Shown here one piece after another: positions 17,206 to 26,399 of a DNA stretch of 64,000 nt; position 1 is the stretch's first letter; each line of letters opens with the position of its first letter. The stretch lies in the NCBI GenBank assembly GCA_943788825.1, contig CALSRT010000003.1, positions 310,001 to 374,000 of the forward strand, read 5' to 3'. The position numbers were made by a program, and so were the translations under genes. The DNA is from UBA4582 sp002389265. GTDB taxonomy: Bacteria > Pseudomonadota > Gammaproteobacteria > Pseudomonadales > Azotimanducaceae. The notes beneath the pieces were generated by a model that ran no database searches, was not told the origin of the DNA, and saw nothing but the letters and a program-made list of their open reading frames with translations.

Positions 17206-17412
17206 ATGAGTAATCACCAATTTGACGGCCTGGAAATGAAGCTGGCGTTTCAGGAAGATATGATTCAAAAGCTGGACGATGCGCTGGTCAGCCAGCAACA
17301 TCAAATACTCATCTTGCAGCGGCAGGTACAACTACTCAGCAAGGAATTGCGAGCGCTCGATTCCCGGTCTTTGGGTGATGCTACGCCGGAACCGCCACCA
17401 CCGCATTACTAG
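17206..17412 (+). CDS. slyX: SlyX family protein
   Basis: 68 residues, almost entirely one coiled coil (LEMKLAFQEDMIQKLDDAL and the following heptads to ~residue 50), ending in a proline-rich PEPPPPHY tail, which is the hallmark of SlyX. The family is widespread in Proteobacteria and its molecular function is not established. It begins 20 bp after hisF and may be cotranscribed with hisHF; 84 bp then separate it from the quinone oxidoreductase. Confidence 0.88.
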   Translation: MSNHQFDGLEMKLAFQEDMIQKLDDALVSQQHQILILQRQVQLLSKELRALDSRSLGDATPEPPPPHY

Positions 17413-17495
17413 CCCGTTGGCTGGGCAGCAGCGTCACGCTGGCGCAGTTTCTTCGCTCGGTTCGCGACTCAATTTTTGCCTAACAGGAGATATAG

Positions 17496-18473
17496 ATGAA
17501 AGCAGTGACTGTGAATGACGATCAGACCATGAGTTGGACTGAAGTGGAGCAACCCGTCGCCGGTGCAGGCGAGGTGTTGATTCGTGTGCATGCCACGGCG
17601 ATTAATCGTGCTGACCTGATGCAACGCCGAGGTTTTTATCCGCCACCGGCTGGTGCCAGTGCCATCATGGGTCTTGAGTGTGCAGGCGAGATTGCAGCCG
17701 TCGGCAGTGACATTGATCGGTGGCATGTAGGTGATCGTGTTTGTGCTCTGCTAAGTGGTGGTGGCTATGCTGAGTATGCGGTTGCCCCCATGGGCAGCGT
17801 GCTGCCCATACCGGCCGGATTGAGCTTCGTTCAGGCGGCAGCCTTGCCCGAGGTATTTGCGACAGCTTGGCTGAATCTGTTTATTGAAGCAGGATTGAAG
17901 CCCGGCGAAAAAGTGGTGCTTCATGCTGGCGCAAGCGGCGTCGGTACTGCCGGCATCCAACTGTGCAAAAGCTTTGGCAATCCCTGTTTCGTCACGGCTG
18001 GAAATGATGAAAAGATTAGGGCCTGCATCGCCTTGGGTGCTGCTGCGGGGAGCAATCGCAATGAGGGATCGTTCCTCGAAAAAGCGTTGGCCTTTGCTGG
18101 TGCGGCGGGTGTCGATGTGATTCTGGACCCTGTGGGTGGTACTTATCTGGAAGACAATTTGAAGCTTCTGGGTATGAACGGCCGTTTGGTGCTGATTGGT
18201 TTGATGGGTGGCAGCAAAAGTGAGATCGAATTGGCCATGCTGATGATGAAGCGCCTACGAGTGATAGGGTCGACTTTGAGAGCGCGGCCCATTGCCGAGA
18301 AAGCCCAGGTCATGGGTCAGCTTGAAGAGCAAGTGTGGCCAAAGATCGCAACGGGAGAGATTCAGGCGATTATCGACACGGTTTACGATATCAAGGATAT
18401 CAACAAGGCTCACGATCAAGTGGCCTCGGATACAACACTGGGCAAGGTTGTGTTGTCGGTGACTGCGGTCTAG
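17496..18473 (+). CDS. NAD(P)H quinone oxidoreductase (zinc-independent MDR, PIG3-like)
   Basis: 325-residue medium-chain dehydrogenase/reductase. The N-terminal GroES-like domain contains ATAINRADLMQRRGFYPPP and MGLECAGEIAAVG; the Rossmann domain contains LHAGASGVGTAGIQL, the nucleotide-binding glycine motif. Catalytic zinc ligands of alcohol dehydrogenases are missing, so it belongs to the quinone oxidoreductase branch, which reduces quinones or enals using NADPH. AGGAG lies seven bases before the ATG. A strong bidirectional terminator follows before the convergent cold-shock gene. The natural substrate is unknown. Confidence 0.92.
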   Translation: MKAVTVNDDQTMSWTEVEQPVAGAGEVLIRVHATAINRADLMQRRGFYPPPAGASAIMGLECAGEIAAVGSDIDRWHVGDRVCALLSGGGYAEYAVAPMGSVLPIPAGLSFVQAAALPEVFATAWLNLFIEAGLKPGEKVVLHAGASGVGTAGIQLCKSFGNPCFVTAGNDEKIRACIALGAAAGSNRNEGSFLEKALAFAGAAGVDVILDPVGGTYLEDNLKLLGMNGRLVLIGLMGGSKSEIELAMLMMKRLRVIGSTLRARPIAEKAQVMGQLEEQVWPKIATGEIQAIIDTVYDIKDINKAHDQVASDTTLGKVVLSVTAV

Positions 18474-18602
18474 TTTGCAAGGATGAATGATCCGCCGGAG
18501 TGAAGTAACGCAAGCCGGCCTGACAGGGAGATGCTGAGTGTCACTGTTAGGTATTCAAGATTGCCATTGGCTGACGCGACAAAACATTTCACTCAAAAAA
18601 AT

Positions 18603-18636
18603 GCCGTTCGATTAAATATTCAATTGATCGAACGGC
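18603..18636. terminator. Bidirectional intrinsic terminator
   Basis: Ten-base perfect arms GCCGTTCGAT and ATCGAACGGC with a 14-base loop. On the minus strand a T7 run follows (A7 just before the left arm); on the plus strand TTAG then T6 follows. It serves the convergent quinone oxidoreductase and cold-shock genes. Confidence 0.85.
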
Positions 18637-18668
18637 TTAGTTTTTTGCGTTTGTCTAGGAGGCGGTTT

Positions 18669-18878
18669 TTAGGCCTCGGCGACATCTTCCGCCTGATAGC
18701 CCTTGTCAGTTTCAGTGATATTGAATTCCACTTGGGCACCTTGTTTGAGTGTTCTATAGCCCTCGCCGCGAATGGATCTGAAGTGGACAAAAACATCTTC
18801 ACCATCTGGCCTTTCGATAAACCCAAAGCCCTTCGCGTCATTGAACCATTTGACTGTACCTGACTGTCTGTTTGACAT
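18669..18878 (-). CDS. Cold-shock protein, CspA family
   Basis: 69-residue single cold-shock domain (OB fold) that binds single-stranded RNA/DNA and melts mRNA secondary structure. RNP1 is KGFGFIER (~residues 16-23) and RNP2 is DVFVHFRSI (~28-36); the KWFN start is canonical. ATG 18878 is chosen because AGGGAG lies seven bases upstream; an upstream in-frame ATG at 18947 would add an unrelated tail. The C-terminus YQAEDVAEA matches the second copy near 57.7 kb, with which it is nearly identical through the whole domain. It ends at the shared terminator. Confidence 0.93.
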   Translation of the reverse strand: MSNRQSGTVKWFNDAKGFGFIERPDGEDVFVHFRSIRGEGYRTLKQGAQVEFNITETDKGYQAEDVAEA

Positions 18879-19118
18879 TTCTCGCTCCCTGTAATCGCTA
18901 ACTATCATTTTCCTCGGGCCTTCCTGTGGCGCGAGGAAATTTTGCACAATGCTGAAGCAAATTGGCAGAATTATGAATGAACGTCCAAAGCAATTAGGTA
19001 CAAAAGCAACTAGGTCTTTTTCGTAAAGAACTCCTCAATTTAGTGATTGAGATCATTGTGGTATTGATAAGTTCCAGCTTCAAGAGCGCGCGGTAGCTGC
19101 GGCTATGTGCGCTCAGTG

Positions 19119-21890
19119 TTATAAGCTGACAATGCGCTTTCTTTGTTCCAGCAACTGTGCGATCGCTTGGCCCAGATCCTGCACCTTGTCCTTTTCTTTC
19201 TGAACCACTGCCGCCGGCGCCCTGTCAACGAAGCTTGGATTATTGATTTTGGCCTGGGCACGTTCGACTTCGGTCTGCTTGCGAATGATCTCCTTATCGA
19301 GACGAGTGATTTCAGCATCCTTATCGATCAAACCACTCATAGGCACCAGGAGCTGCATATCGCCAACGAGTTGAGTCGCTGATACAGGTATGTCATCACC
19401 GGGATTGAGCCAATGCAGTCGCTCTGGCTTAATCAGGAACGTCAGTAGGGGGCGATAGGCTTCGAGCCGAAGCTGGTCCTGCTCATTGCCATTGGCAAAG
19501 AGGACCGGAATAGGCTGGGCGAAGGAGATGTCCATCTCCCCACGAATATTTCTGATGCCGGTGACTATCGACTTAATCCATTTGATGTCAGCTTCAGCTT
19601 CGCTATCTATAGCGGCGGGATCGGCTTCAGGAAAAGCCTCAAGCATGATAGTCTCGCCTTGACCACGAATAGACTCAGGTACTTGTTGCCAAATTTCCTC
19701 AGTCATGAAGGGGATAAATGGGTGTGCTAAACGCAGAGTTTGCTCGAGTACGCTCAACAGTGTGTGGCGGGCGCCTCGCTGAAGCTCGGGACTGACATCG
19801 GTGGCCAACAAGAGGGGCTTGGTTAGCTCTAGGTACCAGTCACATAACTCGTCCCAGATAAATTCATAGATGGCCTTGGCGGCGAGATCAAAGCGATAGG
19901 TCTCCATCGCCAGGTTCACTGCTGCCGCGGTGTCCTGAAAGCTGGAAAGAATCCAGCGATCAATCACGCTCAGTTCCATGGCGCCCGTGATGGATTGATC
20001 TTCTGTATTCATGAACACGAAGTTGGCGGCATTCCAAAGCTTGTTGCAGAAGTTTCGATAACCTTCAACTCGGTTCATGTCGAAGCGTACGGCCCGTGCG
20101 GAAGACGCGATGGAATAGAACGTGAAGCGTAGCGGGTCGGTACCGTAGGCTTTGATGCCGTCAGGAAACTCTTTACGAGTAGCTTTTTCAATGCGCTGCG
20201 CCATTTTAGGCTGTAATAAGTTGGCCGTTCTTTTCTTCACTAGGTCATCGAGACTAATCCCGTCGACAATATCCAGAGGGTCAAGACCGTTGCCTTTTGA
20301 TTTGGACATTTTCTGGCCGTCGGCATCTGTCACCAAGCCATGAATATAGACTTTACGGAAAGGTACCTGGTCTGTGAACTTAAGGCTCATCATAATCATT
20401 CTGGAAACCCAGAAGGTAATGATGTCGTGACCGGTGACCATCAAGTCAGTTGAATGAAAGGTTTTCAGTGCTGGCGTGCTTTCCGGCCAGCCGAGAGTTG
20501 AAAAAGTCCATAGCGCGGAGGAAAACCAGGTGTCCAGGACATCATCGTCCTGGGACAGTTTAAGGTCTGCGGCAAGCCCATGTTTACTGCGGGCTTCGGC
20601 TTCGGAGCGGCCGACATAGACGTTACCCGCTGGGTCATACCAGGCGGGTATTCGGTGTCCCCACCATTGTTGGCGACTGATGCACCAATCCTGAATGTTG
20701 CGCATCCAGGCATAGTAAGTATTTTCTGTGTTCTGGGGAATGAATTGGATATCACCGTTCTCCACCGCCTTGATGGCGGGATCAGCCAGAGGCTGGATTT
20801 TCACATACCATTGGTCGCTAAGATAGGGTTCTACCACGACCCCAGATTTTTCTCCTCGGGGTACCGCCATCAGGTGATCTTCAATTTTATCCACCAGACC
20901 CAGTGCTTCCAGTTCGGCGACAACCATTTTGCGGGCCGCATATCGATCAAGCCCCTGGTAACGCTCAGGCACGGCGTCATTCAGCGTGGCGTCATCGTTG
21001 AGGATATTGATAATTGCCAGATCGTGGCGTTTGCCCACATCGTAATCATTGAAGTCATGGGCGGGTGTGATTTTGACGCAGCCAGTACCGAACTCTTGAT
21101 CTACATAAAAATCGGCGATAATGGGAATCTTGCGGTCAGTCAATGGCAAGGCGATTTCGCGTCCAACAAGATGTTTGTAGCGCGCATCGTCGGGGTGAAC
21201 TGCCACGGCTGAGTCGCCCAATAATGTTTCTGGGCGGGTGGTGGCAATCACCAGGTAGTTGTCAGTGTCAGCGGTATTCTCGGTGTCCACCAGCGGGTAG
21301 CGCAGATGCCAGATATGGCCCTTTTCCTCGGTGGATTCGACCTCCAGGTCGGAAATCGATGTTTTCAGTACCGGGTCCCAGTTGACCAGGCGCTTGCCGC
21401 GGTAAATTAAGCCATCTTCATGGAGTCTGACGAAAACCTCCAGTACTGCCTGCGACAGCCCCTCGTCGAGGGTGAAGCGTTCGGTTTTCCAATTCAGCGA
21501 AGCGCCGAGGCGCCGCAGTTGCTGGGAAATTTTACCGCCCGATTCCGCTTTCCACTCCCAGACCTTCTCAAGGAACTTTTCCCGGCCCAGATCTGACGGT
21601 CGGATACCCTGGGCAGCCAGTTGTTCGGTCACCAGTAGCTGAGTGGCGATGCCCGCGTGGTCTGTGCCCATCTGCCACAGAGTCTGATCACCCTTCATGC
21701 GACGATACCGAATGATAGAGTCCACCAGGCTGTGCTGAAACGCGTGGCCCATATGCAGAGTCCCGGTCACGTTTGGCGGCGGTATCATGATCGCAAATGG
21801 TGTGCCATTGCCCTGAGGCGCAAAGTAATCGTTGGCTTCCCAGCGCTGATACCAGCTTTGCTCTATATCTTGAGGTTGGTATTTATTCAT
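19119..21890 (-). CDS. valS: Valyl-tRNA synthetase
   Basis: 923-residue class I aminoacyl-tRNA synthetase that charges tRNA-Val and edits threonine. The HIGH-type motif is in PPPNVTGTLHMGHAFQHS (~40-57), the KMSKS loop is in GQKMSKSKGNGLDPLD, with the CP1 editing domain between (TTRPETLLGDSAVAVHP). The C-terminal coiled coil (LDKEIIRKQTEVERAQAKI) is typical of ValS. Start ATG 21890 gives MNKYQPQDIEQSWYQRW, the family N-terminus; a longer frame to 21953 has no homology. E. coli ValS is 951 residues. holC and pepA lie upstream on the same strand, the usual gammaproteobacterial order. Confidence 0.97.
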   Translation of the reverse strand: MNKYQPQDIEQSWYQRWEANDYFAPQGNGTPFAIMIPPPNVTGTLHMGHAFQHSLVDSIIRYRRMKGDQTLWQMGTDHAGIATQLLVTEQLAAQGIRPSDLGREKFLEKVWEWKAESGGKISQQLRRLGASLNWKTERFTLDEGLSQAVLEVFVRLHEDGLIYRGKRLVNWDPVLKTSISDLEVESTEEKGHIWHLRYPLVDTENTADTDNYLVIATTRPETLLGDSAVAVHPDDARYKHLVGREIALPLTDRKIPIIADFYVDQEFGTGCVKITPAHDFNDYDVGKRHDLAIINILNDDATLNDAVPERYQGLDRYAARKMVVAELEALGLVDKIEDHLMAVPRGEKSGVVVEPYLSDQWYVKIQPLADPAIKAVENGDIQFIPQNTENTYYAWMRNIQDWCISRQQWWGHRIPAWYDPAGNVYVGRSEAEARSKHGLAADLKLSQDDDVLDTWFSSALWTFSTLGWPESTPALKTFHSTDLMVTGHDIITFWVSRMIMMSLKFTDQVPFRKVYIHGLVTDADGQKMSKSKGNGLDPLDIVDGISLDDLVKKRTANLLQPKMAQRIEKATRKEFPDGIKAYGTDPLRFTFYSIASSARAVRFDMNRVEGYRNFCNKLWNAANFVFMNTEDQSITGAMELSVIDRWILSSFQDTAAAVNLAMETYRFDLAAKAIYEFIWDELCDWYLELTKPLLLATDVSPELQRGARHTLLSVLEQTLRLAHPFIPFMTEEIWQQVPESIRGQGETIMLEAFPEADPAAIDSEAEADIKWIKSIVTGIRNIRGEMDISFAQPIPVLFANGNEQDQLRLEAYRPLLTFLIKPERLHWLNPGDDIPVSATQLVGDMQLLVPMSGLIDKDAEITRLDKEIIRKQTEVERAQAKINNPSFVDRAPAAVVQKEKDKVQDLGQAIAQLLEQRKRIVSL

Positions 21891-22015
21891 CGAATCAATA
21901 TCATCATTGGGCCCTGGGTGCAGGCGAGAATTAAGAAAGGCAAAATCATACACGCGTGTCGGCCAGATGGCATCAGCAGTGAGTGGAAAATTACGCCAGA
22001 ACCCTGAAAAGCGGA

Positions 22016-22399
22016 TTAGACCGTTGGGTTATCGCCCTTATCAGAGCCGACTTCTGGCGTTGAATAGTTAAGATCGCTTAGCAACAGTGTGAGCTCGTCC
22101 CTTAATTTTCTAATCACTTCCCGTGAGTAAGCGCGGGCCAGATTGTCAGCCATCTCGACAGCCTCGGCCTGCAGTTCCGGATCAGAGCGTGTGGTATTGC
22201 GGTTAAGGATGACGATTTCGGGGAATAAATCCGTTGTTATTGGCTTGCTCAGGCTGACGCCTGTACGGGGTAAAACCTTAGGTTTTACCGGGTGGGCTGC
22301 TAGCGGGAGGTATTCAAACATGACATCCTCCAGTAACGGGATTTGCTCCGCTGGCGCCGGGTCTTGTGTTGCCCCGTTGCCAGGGATTTCATCAGTCAT
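22016..22399 (-). CDS. Conserved hypothetical protein between holC and valS
   Basis: 127 residues, acidic and proline-rich N-terminal half (PAPAEQIPLLEDVMFEYLPL), then a predicted amphipathic helix region (PELQAEAVEMADNLARAYSREVIRKLRDELTLLLSDL, quoted here only by position ~75-112). No signal peptide or membrane span. I do not recognise a named domain. It starts 13 bp after holC and ends 125 bp before valS, so it is probably cotranscribed with both. A small protein in this slot occurs in related genomes, which supports it being real; function unknown, perhaps linked to the polymerase clamp loader. Confidence 0.7.
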   Translation of the reverse strand: MTDEIPGNGATQDPAPAEQIPLLEDVMFEYLPLAAHPVKPKVLPRTGVSLSKPITTDLFPEIVILNRNTTRSDPELQAEAVEMADNLARAYSREVIRKLRDELTLLLSDLNYSTPEVGSDKGDNPTV

Positions 22400-22412
22400 G
22401 GTGTAGGTTCTT

Positions 22413-22835
22413 TTATTGGGCCCTGATGGCGTGGTAATTTAACTCATAACCACGTTCCTGATAAAAACGATAATTTTCCCTGGCACTGCTGCGTTGGGCT
22501 TCAGCCTGGGGTACGACCTCGGCGACTCGGTCGAAGCGGCTGAAAAATTCAGGTACCTGTCCCGAAAGATTGATCAATACCTGCTGATGATCCTGTGGAT
22601 CGGTGTCGTGACTGATCTTAACCGGCGTGTCTTCCCCCGCTGAATGCAGGCAGTGAGGTACAAAGGCATCGGCACGAAATGACCAGAGCATGACGTCAAG
22701 TGCCTTCGACTGATCGGCATCTACTGTATGGATATGAGCCTTGAGGCCCCGCAGGTAGATTTTCTCAATCAGTCGACAAGCAAATTGCAGTGTGGGTTCG
22801 TCAGTTTCAATTTGATAGAAGTCAACTCGAGTCAC
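22413..22835 (-). CDS. holC: DNA polymerase III chi subunit
   Basis: 140-residue HolC, the clamp-loader accessory subunit that contacts single-strand binding protein. The N-terminus TRVDFYQI and the central KAHIHTVDADQSKALDVMLW, then FRADAFVPHCLH and PVKISHD, follow the family pattern (E. coli 147 residues). I chose GTG 22835: it gives the conserved start and lies just after the pepA stop with GGGAG upstream. A longer frame from ATG 22877 would overlap pepA and add 14 non-conserved residues. Context pepA-holC-valS is the standard arrangement. Confidence 0.9.
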   Translation of the reverse strand: MTRVDFYQIETDEPTLQFACRLIEKIYLRGLKAHIHTVDADQSKALDVMLWSFRADAFVPHCLHSAGEDTPVKISHDTDPQDHQQVLINLSGQVPEFFSRFDRVAEVVPQAEAQRSSARENYRFYQERGYELNYHAIRAQ

Positions 22836-22843
22836 GGTTTGAT

Positions 22844-24340
22844 TCAGCTCCCGGCCTGATCCATGAGATATTGGCATAGCAGGTTGACCGGTCGGCCTGT
22901 GGCTGCCTTGTCGCTGCCGTTAGCCCGGTGGGCGGTACCCGCAATGTCGAGATGTGCCCAACGGTATTTCTTCGTAAATCGAGCCAGGAAACAAGCCGCC
23001 GTGATGCTGCCGGCGTCGCGTCCGCCAGTATTGGTCATGTCTGCGAAGGCGCTATTCAGTTGGGACTGGTAGTCATCCCATAGGGGCATGCGCCAGACTC
23101 TGTCGAGGGTGTTTTCGCCAGCCTGGTTTATTCGCTGGGCAACGTCTTCATCGTTAGCGTAAACGGCACTGGCATGAGACCCGAGAGCCACCACTACGGC
23201 GCCCGTCAGGGTAGCCACATCAATGACCGTGGCCGGATTAAACTTGTCGATATAGGTCAGCGCGTCACACAGAACAAGCCGGCCTTCGGCGTCGGTATTG
23301 AGAATTTCGACAGTCTGACCAGACATGGTTTTGACGATATCACCGGGCCTGGAGGCCGTACTCGATGGCATGTTCTCGGCGGCAGCGATAACCGCGATGA
23401 CGTTGATAGGCAGATTTAATTCTGCAACCGTATGAATGGCACCGATGACAGAGGCCGCACCACACATATCGTAAATCATCTCGTACATGGTCCCCGGTGA
23501 CTTCAGGCTGATGCCGCCGGTATCGAAGGTAATCCCCTTGCCTACCAGGACGTGGGGCGCATCTTTGGCCTTGCCACCTTTGTGGCGAATGACGATGAGT
23601 TTGGCGGGTTCGGCGCTACCCTGGCTGACAGACAGCAGGCTGCCCATGCCCAGCTTCTTCATGTCAGCTTCTTCAAGCACCGTCGTGGTCAGTGAAGGAT
23701 AAGTCTTGGCCAGCTTTTTAGACTGCTGAGCAAGATACGTAGGAGTGCAGATATTGCCCGGCGAGTTCGCCAGGTCCTTGGCTGTCTTGGTGCCAAGTGC
23801 GACGCCACTACCGTCCTTGATGGCCCGCTTGATATTCTTGCTATCCGCTTTGTCGCTCACCAACAGGTCAACCTGTTGCAGATAGACTGGCGCGCCACTT
23901 GATGTCCCTCGCATGGTGTTGAATCGATAAACACCTGCGTGAAATTGCTCCACCAGTCTCCGGCTCTTCCAGTAGATATCCCGGTCACTGACCTGGGCTT
24001 CGCCAAGACAGCATAAGGTGCTCGTCGCCTGGGTTTTCTGCAGCGCGGCAATGGTGGCGGCTGCAATTTTGACGAATCCGGCACCATCACCCCGGTCCTG
24101 ATTGCCGAGGCCGACCAGGAGTACGCGCTGAGCAGTAATATTAGGGACATCGTGTAATACTAGCGTTTCGCCGGCTTTGCCGCTGATGTCGCCACGCTTC
24201 AATATGCGTTGCAGGTGACCCTTGCTGGCTTGGTCTAACAGGCTGGCGGTGGCGGAAAGCTCAGAATTCTCATAGAGGCCGACGATCAGGCATTGATGCT
24301 TCGCTTTGACGGGATTAACGGACCTAGACGTGAACTGCAT
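22844..24340 (-). CDS. pepA: Leucyl aminopeptidase
   Basis: 498-residue M17 family cytosolic aminopeptidase with two metal ions, also known as a DNA-binding architectural protein in Xer recombination and pyrimidine control in E. coli. The signature NTDAEGRLVLCDAL is present, and metal ligands occur in VGKGITFDTGGISLK and MYDMCGAASVIG. The N-terminal domain shows VLLVGLGNQDRGDGAGF. ATG 24340 is preferred: AGGAG lies five bases upstream, inside the longer TTG-start frame. holC follows with the GTG start nine bases past the stop. Divergent from lptG across 212 bp. Confidence 0.96.
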   Translation of the reverse strand: MQFTSRSVNPVKAKHQCLIVGLYENSELSATASLLDQASKGHLQRILKRGDISGKAGETLVLHDVPNITAQRVLLVGLGNQDRGDGAGFVKIAAATIAALQKTQATSTLCCLGEAQVSDRDIYWKSRRLVEQFHAGVYRFNTMRGTSSGAPVYLQQVDLLVSDKADSKNIKRAIKDGSGVALGTKTAKDLANSPGNICTPTYLAQQSKKLAKTYPSLTTTVLEEADMKKLGMGSLLSVSQGSAEPAKLIVIRHKGGKAKDAPHVLVGKGITFDTGGISLKSPGTMYEMIYDMCGAASVIGAIHTVAELNLPINVIAVIAAAENMPSSTASRPGDIVKTMSGQTVEILNTDAEGRLVLCDALTYIDKFNPATVIDVATLTGAVVVALGSHASAVYANDEDVAQRINQAGENTLDRVWRMPLWDDYQSQLNSAFADMTNTGGRDAGSITAACFLARFTKKYRWAHLDIAGTAHRANGSDKAATGRPVNLLCQYLMDQAGS

Positions 24341-24552
24341 TCGAACTCCTGAAGACAAGATGGTTATGAAGTGGATAATATACTGTTTATCGCCTCACGG
24401 GGCATCTGTCCAAGAGATTCTTCCTTTGGCTTTTATTCGAGCTGGTAGAAATCACCGAGAACCTGATTGAGAGTTTGGCTAACCATGTTGGAATTTCTAA
24501 AGGTAGCATGTCCATGCTGCAGTGATATTGCATTAACGGCGCGGTACTCGTG

Positions 24553-25633
24553 ATGAGACGTCTGGATTTTTATGTGGCGCAAACCATCATGAAGACGATG
24601 TTGCTGGCGATTGCGGGTCTGCTTGGGATCTTGATGATATTCACCTTTCTCGAGCAAATCGAAGACGTCAGTAACAGCTACCGGGTAATTGATTTACTCT
24701 TATTCGTTCTCTTCAGTGCGCCCCGAATGTTTTATGAGACCGTGCCCTATGCCGCGATGATCGGCTGTCTGGCGGGTCTGGGTACGCTGGCGAACAACAG
24801 TGAGCTCATCGTTATGCGTGCTGCTGGCGTCTCGATCTGGTCAATTACCTTGAGCGCCATGAAACCAACCTTGGTGTTGATCCTGGTGAGCCTGTATGTG
24901 GGCGAGTATATTCTTCCAGATATCGAGCGTATCGCGGTGAGTAACCGGGACAAGGCGGTATCAGGGGATAGGGAAGCTGTACCTTCATCCGGGCTATGGT
25001 ATCGCGAGGGAAGTGTCTTTATGCATTTTGATGAGGTTAGTCAATCGGGTGTTATTGGCGGCGTCGCACATTATTATTTCGATGAGGAACAACGTTTAAC
25101 GAGTATCTTGCGTGCCGACCGCGGTGTTTATCATGACGTACGTCCCGATGAAAAATATTGGTTGCTGGAGACTGTGGTCACCACAAGGTTTTTAGGCGAC
25201 AAGACCGTGATTGAAACGGCGCCCAGTTATCAATGGGATACGGGGCTGGCACCAAGCTTGCTGATTAACGAAGTGCTGGTGCGGCCGGATAAGATGTCGA
25301 TCAGAGAGCTCAGCGCGAAAGTGGATTACATGCGCAACCAGGAACTCAATGGCATGAAGTTCGAGCTGGGCTTTTGGCATAAAGTGCTGCAGCCATTGGC
25401 AACTCTGAGTCTGGTGTTCGTAGCCATCTCGTTCATCTTCGGCCCCTTACGTGAATCGACGATGGGTATGCGAGTCGTGACCGGACTAATCACTGGGATT
25501 GTTTTTTAAATTTATTCAGGATCTGCTGTCGCCCGCGAGTCTGGTGTTTGGTTTTCCGCCGTTCATCGCCGTAGTGATTCCAATCATCATTTGTTGCAGT
25601 GCCGGCTATTTTTTATTGCGCCGCGCAGCTTAG
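24553..25633 (+). pseudogene. lptG: LPS export permease LptG, frame broken at a T6 run near the 3' end
   Basis: LptG is one of two permeases of the inner-membrane LPS extractor LptB2FG. The frame opened at ATG 24553 (GTG 24550 also possible) shows N-terminal spans (MKTMLLAIAGLLGILMIFTF), ANNSELIVMRAAGVS, the periplasmic jellyroll region and FGPLRESTMGMRVVTG, all LptG-specific. It stops at 25507 as GTT TTT TAA. Removing one T from the six-T run gives KFIQDLLSPASLVFGFPP and the last membrane span, ending at TAG 25631, exactly the missing 41 residues. Since LptG is normally essential, a sequencing error, transcriptional slippage or +1 shifting at UUU-U are all more likely than loss. lptF, usually immediately upstream, is absent. 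Confidence 0.88.
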
Positions 25634-25680
25634 GTTTATTTTTGCCGGAGTATGTATCTGGGGGGCGCCTGCCGGCGCCT

Positions 25681-25736
25681 GCCGGCCGCACCTAGCCGGG
25701 GGCGCCTAGCCGGCCGCACCTAGCCGGCCGCACCTA
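25681..25736. repeat. Four 14-bp GC-rich tandem units abutting the RDD gene
   Basis: Units GCCGGCCGCACCTA, GCCGGGGGCGCCTA, then two more GCCGGCCGCACCTA, with degenerate partial copies just upstream (25661-25680). The last unit supplies the stop codon of the minus-strand RDD gene. Confidence 0.9.
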
Positions 25737-26207
25737 GCGGCGTTCCGAGGCATAAGGTTTATCGCCAAGGTAGACGACTCGGCTGTGTGACCAAATATCC
25801 TGAGCTGCCCGCCGATCCTTGTCGAATAGTGCCCAAAACAAACCAAGCCCGAAAGGTGCCATAGCAACAGTGGCTACGAGGAAACGTGTGGTCGCCTGGT
25901 GGATGCTCAGCAGGTGCCCGGCTTCGTCGACGGTTCGAATCTTCCAGACCTGCATGCCCAAGGTTTGGCCCTTGATGCGCCAAAAATACAGATAAAACAG
26001 ATAAGTCTCGATGTAGCAGGTCAGTTGTACCCACACTGTCGCCAGCGGTGGTTTGTCAGGTAGTTGGCCATCAACGGTCGCGCCGCTGCCAAGTGCGGCC
26101 TGCAGCACGACCAGCGTGATCGCCCATAAGGCGAAGATCAGGAAGAAGTCATACAGTATGGCAGCAAAACGGCGTTTTAAGCTGGCGTTCGGGAAAGCAT
26201 CAGACAT
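25734..26207 (-). CDS. RDD family membrane protein
   Basis: 157 residues with three predicted membrane segments: AAILYDFFLIFALWAITLVV (~15-34), QLTCYIETYLFYLYFW (~62-77) and RFLVATVAMAPFGLGLFWAL (~108-127). The RDD signature appears as the early Arg/Asp pair (KRRFAAILYDFF) and GQTLGMQVWKIRTVDEAG before the last span, which is diagnostic. RDD proteins have mixed or unknown roles, some in Na+/H+ exchange. The gene is convergent with lptG; its stop codon is the first TAG of a 14-bp tandem repeat, so its 3' end may have been set by repeat insertion. Start ATG 26207 fits the family N-terminus. Confidence 0.88.
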   Translation of the reverse strand: MSDAFPNASLKRRFAAILYDFFLIFALWAITLVVLQAALGSGATVDGQLPDKPPLATVWVQLTCYIETYLFYLYFWRIKGQTLGMQVWKIRTVDEAGHLLSIHQATTRFLVATVAMAPFGLGLFWALFDKDRRAAQDIWSHSRVVYLGDKPYASERR

Positions 26208-26399
26208 GTCGGCATCACGGGCTTGGAGTGCGCCTAGTCTAACAGAGGTTCGATCTTTGCGCCTCGTTCTGTGCGGCGAGATCTATTAGAATAATAAGTC
26301 AGCGGAATCACTCGATGATCTTGCCGATGAATATCCGCACAGATGTCCGTCGCGAGCAATTTGAGCCGACAGCTTTAAACAACAGACAGGAGCGTTTGA

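Noticed and set aside
18531..18863. Open frame antisense to the cold-shock gene, similar to the antisense frame at 57525-57995
   Set aside because: The similarity is explained by both being complements of near-identical csp genes; neither has its own ribosome site or homology.
20580..21212. Long plus-strand frame inside valS
   Set aside because: Shadow frame of the conserved minus-strand synthetase; no independent family signal.
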